The position numbers were made by a program, and so were the translations under genes. The notes below the pieces were generated by a model, which saw nothing but the letters and a program-made list of their open reading frames with translations, had not been told where the DNA came from and made no database searches. A stretch of DNA of 8,492 bases from Gemmatimonadales bacterium (lineage in GTDB: Bacteria; Gemmatimonadota; Gemmatimonadetes; Gemmatimonadales; GWC2-71-9), in NCBI GenBank assembly GCA_030597435.1, contig JAUVRV010000095.1:1-8492 (forward strand). Reading direction: 5' to 3'. Shown here in pieces: positions 5,163 to 8,492 of this stretch (position 1 is its first letter; each line of letters begins with the position of its first letter).

Positions 5163-5552
5163 TTAGTTACTGGCCCGCGTCGCCGTCCACGGTTGTTCGC
5201 CACGCGGTGTCTCCATTGTCCCGGTGATCGTGTCGCCCTCGACAGTACCGGAATACGTCATCTCGAAGGTGCGATCACCCCGCGTCATCACCACTTGGAA
5301 CGAGATCTTGTTTCCTTCGATGGTCCCGTCCGCGATCTCCTCCGAGATCTCCATGTCGCCCCTCTGCGACCCTAGCGTTCCAGTCAGCTTGCCGCCATCC
5401 TGCGCGAACGTGAACGTAGTCGTCATGGTACCCTGTTGGGTTTCTCTTGTCGATTCCCATTTGCCAGTGATGTCGACGTCCTGAGCCTCTACTGGCACCG
5501 TTAGCATCAGTGCGAACAATGCTCCAGCGACGACAGATAAGATCCTTCTCAT
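5163..5552 (-). CDS. Small secreted beta-rich protein of unknown function
   Basis: The 129-residue product has a type I signal peptide, MRRILSVVAGALFALMLTVPVEA, with probable cleavage before Gln24. The mature protein, of about 106 residues, is a regular succession of short beta strands: ITGKWES, TTTFTFAQDGGKLTGTL, MEISEEIADGTIEGNKISF and MTYSGTVEGDTITGTM. The pattern suggests a small lipocalin-like or meandering beta barrel. Similar small proteins occur in Acidobacteriota and related phyla without known function. GAGGAG lies 9 nt before the ATG. It sits between the permease and the second adaptor with gaps of 52 and 32 bp, so it is probably co-transcribed with the exporter. It could be a periplasmic accessory or cargo-binding factor, but this is inferred from context only. 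Confidence 0.72.
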   Translation of the reverse strand: MRRILSVVAGALFALMLTVPVEAQDVDITGKWESTRETQQGTMTTTFTFAQDGGKLTGTLGSQRGDMEISEEIADGTIEGNKISFQVVMTRGDRTFEMTYSGTVEGDTITGTMETPRGEQPWTATRASN

Positions 5553-5584
5553 GGTCTGTTGCTCCTCGTTTCGCCTTGATCAAT

Positions 5585-5603
5585 CATTCAACATTCAACA
5601 TTC
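5585..5603. repeat. Tandem heptamer CATTCAA in an operon gap
   Basis: CATTCAA occurs twice in tandem and is followed by CATTC, with a 7-bp period. It lies just after the permease stop codon, in the 52-bp gap before the secreted-protein gene. The palindrome TTGATCAA (5576-5583) adjoins it. The period matches the heptamer arrays upstream of thrB, though the unit differs. Confidence 0.65.
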
Positions 5604-5604
5604 T

Positions 5605-6816
5605 TTACTCGTATCTCAACGCCTCAATCGGATCCAGCTGAGATGCGCGCCGCGCAGGCCACAGGCCGAAGAAGATTCCGACCGCGCCTGAGAAGATCAC
5701 GGCAACAACAACCGCTTGCCACGAGACAAGGGTGTTCCAGTTGGCCCACACAGAGAGTGCAAAGGCGCCACCCGTTCCTGCCAGGATGCCGACCACACCA
5801 CCCATGAGGCACAAGACCAGCGCTTCGACCAGGAACTGCAGCATGATGTTCTGGCGGGTTGCCCCCAGTGCCTTGCGCACTCCGATCTCGCGCGTGCGTT
5901 CGGTGACCGATACCAGCATGATGTTCATGATGCCGATGCCGCCCACCAGTAGGCTCACGGCCGCAATGCCGCCGAGGAGAAACGTGAATGTCTGCGTCGT
6001 CTCCTCGAACGTTGACAGGAACTCCGAGCGGTTGCGGATCTGGAAGTCGTTGTCCCGCCCCGGAGCGATACTATGTTCGCGCCGTAATATCCTCTCGATC
6101 TCGATCATCGCCAGCGTCATCGAGTCGGGATGCGAGACTTGAACGGTTATGGAATTCACCCGGTCGGAACCCATGATCCGATACTGCGCCGTCTGCAGCG
6201 GAATGAGAATCTGCTCGTCGGGGTTGTTCCAGCTGCTGACGGAGCCCTTCTCCCTGAGCACGCCAATTACTTCAAAGGGAATCCCTCTGATCAGGACCTG
6301 CTGTCCAATCATAGCGGCACCGTTGGCGCCAACCATATCAGGTATCGCGTAACCCAACACGGCCACACGTTTCCGTGCGATACCGTCACCGGTTGTGAAT
6401 ATGCGTCCGTGATCGAGTTCGTAGTTATTCACCGGTACGAATTCAGGAACAGTTCCCATGATGTTGACATTGATGTTCCGGTTGCCGTATTCGACCTGCT
6501 GGCTCCTTCTCAATTCAGGGATGACGGCCTTCAATCCTCTTGCATCTTGAAGCGCCGTCGCGTCGTCTGTGGTCAAGCTGACCCGGTCCCCGCCTGCCAC
6601 CCCCCGATGCATGGACTGACCGGGGTAGACCGAGAGCAGATCTGTGCCTAGAGCCTGGATCTGCTCCTGCACTGCTTTCTGTGCCCCGGTTCCCAAAGCG
6701 ACCATGGTTATCACAGCGCCCACACCGATGACTATCCCCAGCATGGTGAGCAATGAGCGGAGCTTGTTGGCCCGGATGGCGCCTAGCGCGACGTTGATGA
6801 TTTCACCTAACAGCAT
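5605..6816 (-). CDS. MacB/FtsX-type ABC transporter permease
   Basis: The 403-residue inner-membrane permease has the usual MacB core without a fused ATPase domain. TM1 is at about 21-43 (RSLLTMLGIVIGVGAVITMV). A large periplasmic domain (MacB_PCD, about 45-275) follows. The FtsX domain then holds TM2 (about 278-302), TM3 (about 326-352) and TM4 (about 365-387). The signature TERTREIGVRKALGAT (305-320) is the coupling helix region that contacts the ATPase. The end, ARRASQLDPIEALRYE, is typical of the family. AAGGAAG lies 5 nt before the ATG. Such permeases use ATP hydrolysis to drive export from the periplasm (antibiotics, peptides, siderophores, lipids) through an adaptor and an outer-membrane channel. 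It follows adaptor 1 by 42 bp. The substrate cannot be read from the sequence. Confidence 0.93.
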   Translation of the reverse strand: MLLGEIINVALGAIRANKLRSLLTMLGIVIGVGAVITMVALGTGAQKAVQEQIQALGTDLLSVYPGQSMHRGVAGGDRVSLTTDDATALQDARGLKAVIPELRRSQQVEYGNRNINVNIMGTVPEFVPVNNYELDHGRIFTTGDGIARKRVAVLGYAIPDMVGANGAAMIGQQVLIRGIPFEVIGVLREKGSVSSWNNPDEQILIPLQTAQYRIMGSDRVNSITVQVSHPDSMTLAMIEIERILRREHSIAPGRDNDFQIRNRSEFLSTFEETTQTFTFLLGGIAAVSLLVGGIGIMNIMLVSVTERTREIGVRKALGATRQNIMLQFLVEALVLCLMGGVVGILAGTGGAFALSVWANWNTLVSWQAVVVAVIFSGAVGIFFGLWPARRASQLDPIEALRYE

Positions 6817-6858
6817 GCGTGCTTCCTTCCTTGTTCCTGGGTAGCCAGGTGCTGGACT

Positions 6859-8367
6859 CTAGTTCCGTGAAATACCGGGGAGACCACCGCGTCCCATCCT
6901 GCTCATTCGATCCTGCCACTCTTGCTGGCTCGCGATGAGACTGGCGCTCGGGAGTATCAATACCGTGTCGGACAGTGCCAGGCCGGACACCACCTCGGAA
7001 TAATCGAGATCAGTGAGACCTGTTCTGATCGGCACTGCCTTGGCCATCCCATCCCGCAGTACGAACACGACGTAGCTACCGCCCGCCAAGGCCGCATCGG
7101 TGGCGCTCGTCTCACTTCTACTGTGCCCGCCACCCATCCCGGATCCCGCACCCCGGAAACCACTCATCAACTGTCGCATGAGGGCCTGTTCCTCCGAGGA
7201 TAGGCCGTCGCGCATAGATCTCATGTCACCGCTCTCGAGCTTGGCCAGCAGCGCTCTGGCCTTTTGGGCATCTACCCCGTCGGGGAGGGTGACCGGTCGG
7301 CCACGAAACTGCAGCGTGCCGTCTTGAGATCCCGTGGTGGGTTCACCACGAGATTCTCCCGCACCTTCCGCTTCTCCCTGTCCAGCCTCTGCCAGCTGCT
7401 GCTGTACCACCTCGGGATCCAGGCCCAGGACCTGAGCCGCGGACTCAACGTCTTGGTCGGTACGCAAGGCTGCGTTGGGAACGGCCATGACTCTCTGCCG
7501 GGCACCGACGTGGAACTCAGCTTCCACATTCATCCCCGGCTTCAGACGTCCGTCGCTGTTGGGAATGCGAATCAGGACGGGGAACATCGTGACGTTTTGG
7601 GCCACACTTGACTGCGGCTCGATCTTCAACACCTTGCCGTTGAACGGCCGGTTCTTGAACGCATCGACCGTGATTGTAACGTCGAGGTCGGGCTTGATCT
7701 TCCCGATGTCGGTTTCGTCGACCAGCGCCCGCACCTGCACCGTGTCCAGGTTTGCCATTTGCAGCAAGATCGTGCCGCCACTGATGCCCTGGGTAGCCGA
7801 CGTGATTACCGTGCCCTGCTCGACGAACTTCTGAATTATGACGCCGTTGATCGGGGCTCTGACTTCGGTGTCCTCGGCGGCTATCCGAGCGTCCTCGAGT
7901 GAACGTTCCGCCCGCACCAGCTGTGCTTTCGCGCTCGCCACGGAGAGCCTGGAGTTGTCATACTCCTGCTCCGTAATCGACGCCGTTTCAAACAGTCCTT
8001 CAGCGCGCCTCAGTTGAGCTGCGGCATTCTCCAACTGGGCTCGTGCCAAGGTGAGATCGGCTTCAGCCTGCCGCAGTGTGGCCTGAGGTATTCTAGGGTC
8101 TACCCTAACGAGCAACTGGCCGGCATTGACGCCGTCGCCGGTCTCGACCGGCATGTCGAAGATCTCACCGGAGGCCTTCGACCTGACCTCGACCGTCCTG
8201 ATCGGCTCTACCTTGCCAGCCGCGCTCGCGGTAACCACGATGTCTCGTTGGCTGATCGTCGCGAGTTGGTACATCGGGGCCAAGTTCTCTTCACCGTTAC
8301 GCAGCACGGCAAATGCGGTAGCTGCGCCTGCCACCACGAGCAGCGTGAGTATTGCTAATAACTTCAT
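6859..8367 (-). CDS. MacA/HlyD-type periplasmic adaptor protein (adaptor 1)
   Basis: This 502-residue adaptor has an uncleaved N-terminal membrane helix (about 3-22). The core matches adaptor 2 without gaps to about residue 320: GKVEPIRTVEV (51-61), first lipoyl half (66-90), coiled-coil hairpin (about 93-165), VRAPINGVI (169-177), then the beta-barrel to about 290. The membrane-proximal domain is split after NAALRT (298-303) by an insert of about 125 residues. The insert holds a helical segment (DAQKARALLAKLESGDM, then SSEEQALMRQLMSGF) and a GSGMGGGHSRS linker. The domain resumes at SYVVFVLRDGMAKAVPIRTGL. Its ATG overlaps the stop of the ATPase gene as ATGA, which implies translational coupling. 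It most likely pairs with the permease that follows it. Confidence 0.92.
   Translation of the reverse strand: MKLLAILTLLVVAGAATAFAVLRNGEENLAPMYQLATISQRDIVVTASAAGKVEPIRTVEVRSKASGEIFDMPVETGDGVNAGQLLVRVDPRIPQATLRQAEADLTLARAQLENAAAQLRRAEGLFETASITEQEYDNSRLSVASAKAQLVRAERSLEDARIAAEDTEVRAPINGVIIQKFVEQGTVITSATQGISGGTILLQMANLDTVQVRALVDETDIGKIKPDLDVTITVDAFKNRPFNGKVLKIEPQSSVAQNVTMFPVLIRIPNSDGRLKPGMNVEAEFHVGARQRVMAVPNAALRTDQDVESAAQVLGLDPEVVQQQLAEAGQGEAEGAGESRGEPTTGSQDGTLQFRGRPVTLPDGVDAQKARALLAKLESGDMRSMRDGLSSEEQALMRQLMSGFRGAGSGMGGGHSRSETSATDAALAGGSYVVFVLRDGMAKAVPIRTGLTDLDYSEVVSGLALSDTVLILPSASLIASQQEWQDRMSRMGRGGLPGISRN
8158..8182. repeat. Identical DNA tract shared by the two adaptor genes (copy 2)
   Basis: This is the second copy of the 25-base tract at 4921-4945, in the same orientation. 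A direct repeat about 3.2 kb apart could in principle recombine and delete the permease and the secreted-protein gene. Confidence 0.7.
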
Positions 8368-8492
8368 GCGGTTCTCTCTGTGATTACGTCTTGTTCGACC
8401 CGGCCGTCCAGCAGATGGATCTGGCGGCTCGCGTGTGCGGCGATGTCGTGCTCGTGTGTAATCAGCACGACGGTCTGTCCTTCGTCGTGCAG
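8364..8492 (-). CDS. ABC transporter ATP-binding protein, C-terminal fragment (LolD/MacB-type)
   Basis: Only the last 42 residues are inside the window; the 5' part lies beyond the right edge. They read LHDEGQTVVLITHEHDIAAH and continue with SRQIHLLDGRVEQD. The H-loop histidine is in ITHE (visible residue 13), followed by the usual 'D.A..A.R...L.DGR' end of LolD/MacB-type ATPases. It should energise the MacB-type permease downstream. The Walker A, Walker B and signature motifs are not visible. The operon promoter must lie outside the window. Confidence 0.88.
   Translation of the reverse strand: MHDEGQTVVLITHEHDIAAHASRQIHLLDGRVEQDVITERTA

Overview
The window looks like chromosomal DNA from a Gram-negative, fairly GC-rich bacterium. 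It encodes envelope proteins: MacA-type adaptors, a MacB/FtsX-type permease, a lipoprotein with a lipobox and a Spy/CpxP-like periplasmic protein. The combination of an ECF sigma cassette ending in a Spy-like protein, a 'GTW..N..ESD' lipoprotein and split MacAB-type exporters resembles Gemmatimonadota or related soil lineages. That placement is a low-confidence inference from gene style, not from a marker gene. No mobile element, CRISPR array, tRNA or rRNA was seen.

Left part (1-2197). A 5'-truncated DinB-like (DUF1569-type) protein on the + strand converges on a homoserine kinase gene (thrB, minus strand); their stop codons share one CTAG tetranucleotide. The 254 bp upstream of thrB are an unusual mosaic of four short tandem arrays (periods 8, 10, 7 and 7 bp). 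Beyond it lies a minus-strand lipoprotein gene with a Gly/Met/Arg-rich insert.

Middle part (2198-3766). A divergent spacer leads into a tight + strand three-gene cassette. It encodes an ECF sigma factor, a small single-pass membrane protein (probable anti-sigma factor) and a membrane-anchored Spy/CpxP/CnrX-like sensor. Both junctions are short overlaps (8 nt and GTGA), so the three are probably translationally coupled. The layout recalls CnrYXH metal sensing, but the membrane protein and the sensor contain no His or Cys, which argues against the usual metal or redox sensing. The start of the sigma gene is unclear: the only strong ribosome binding site drives a 17-codon reading frame in another frame, ending at a TTGA overlap.

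Right part (3787-8492). A minus-strand operon encodes a MacAB-type tripartite exporter. In transcription order: the end of an ABC ATPase (cut by the window edge), adaptor 1, a MacB-type permease without a fused ATPase, a small secreted protein and adaptor 2. The two adaptors are close paralogues (48 of 60 identical residues in one stretch) but differ in membrane anchor and in a variable insert. Only one permease gene is present in the window and there is no TolC-like gene. This operon converges on the sigma cassette, with a perfect 9-bp hairpin between them.
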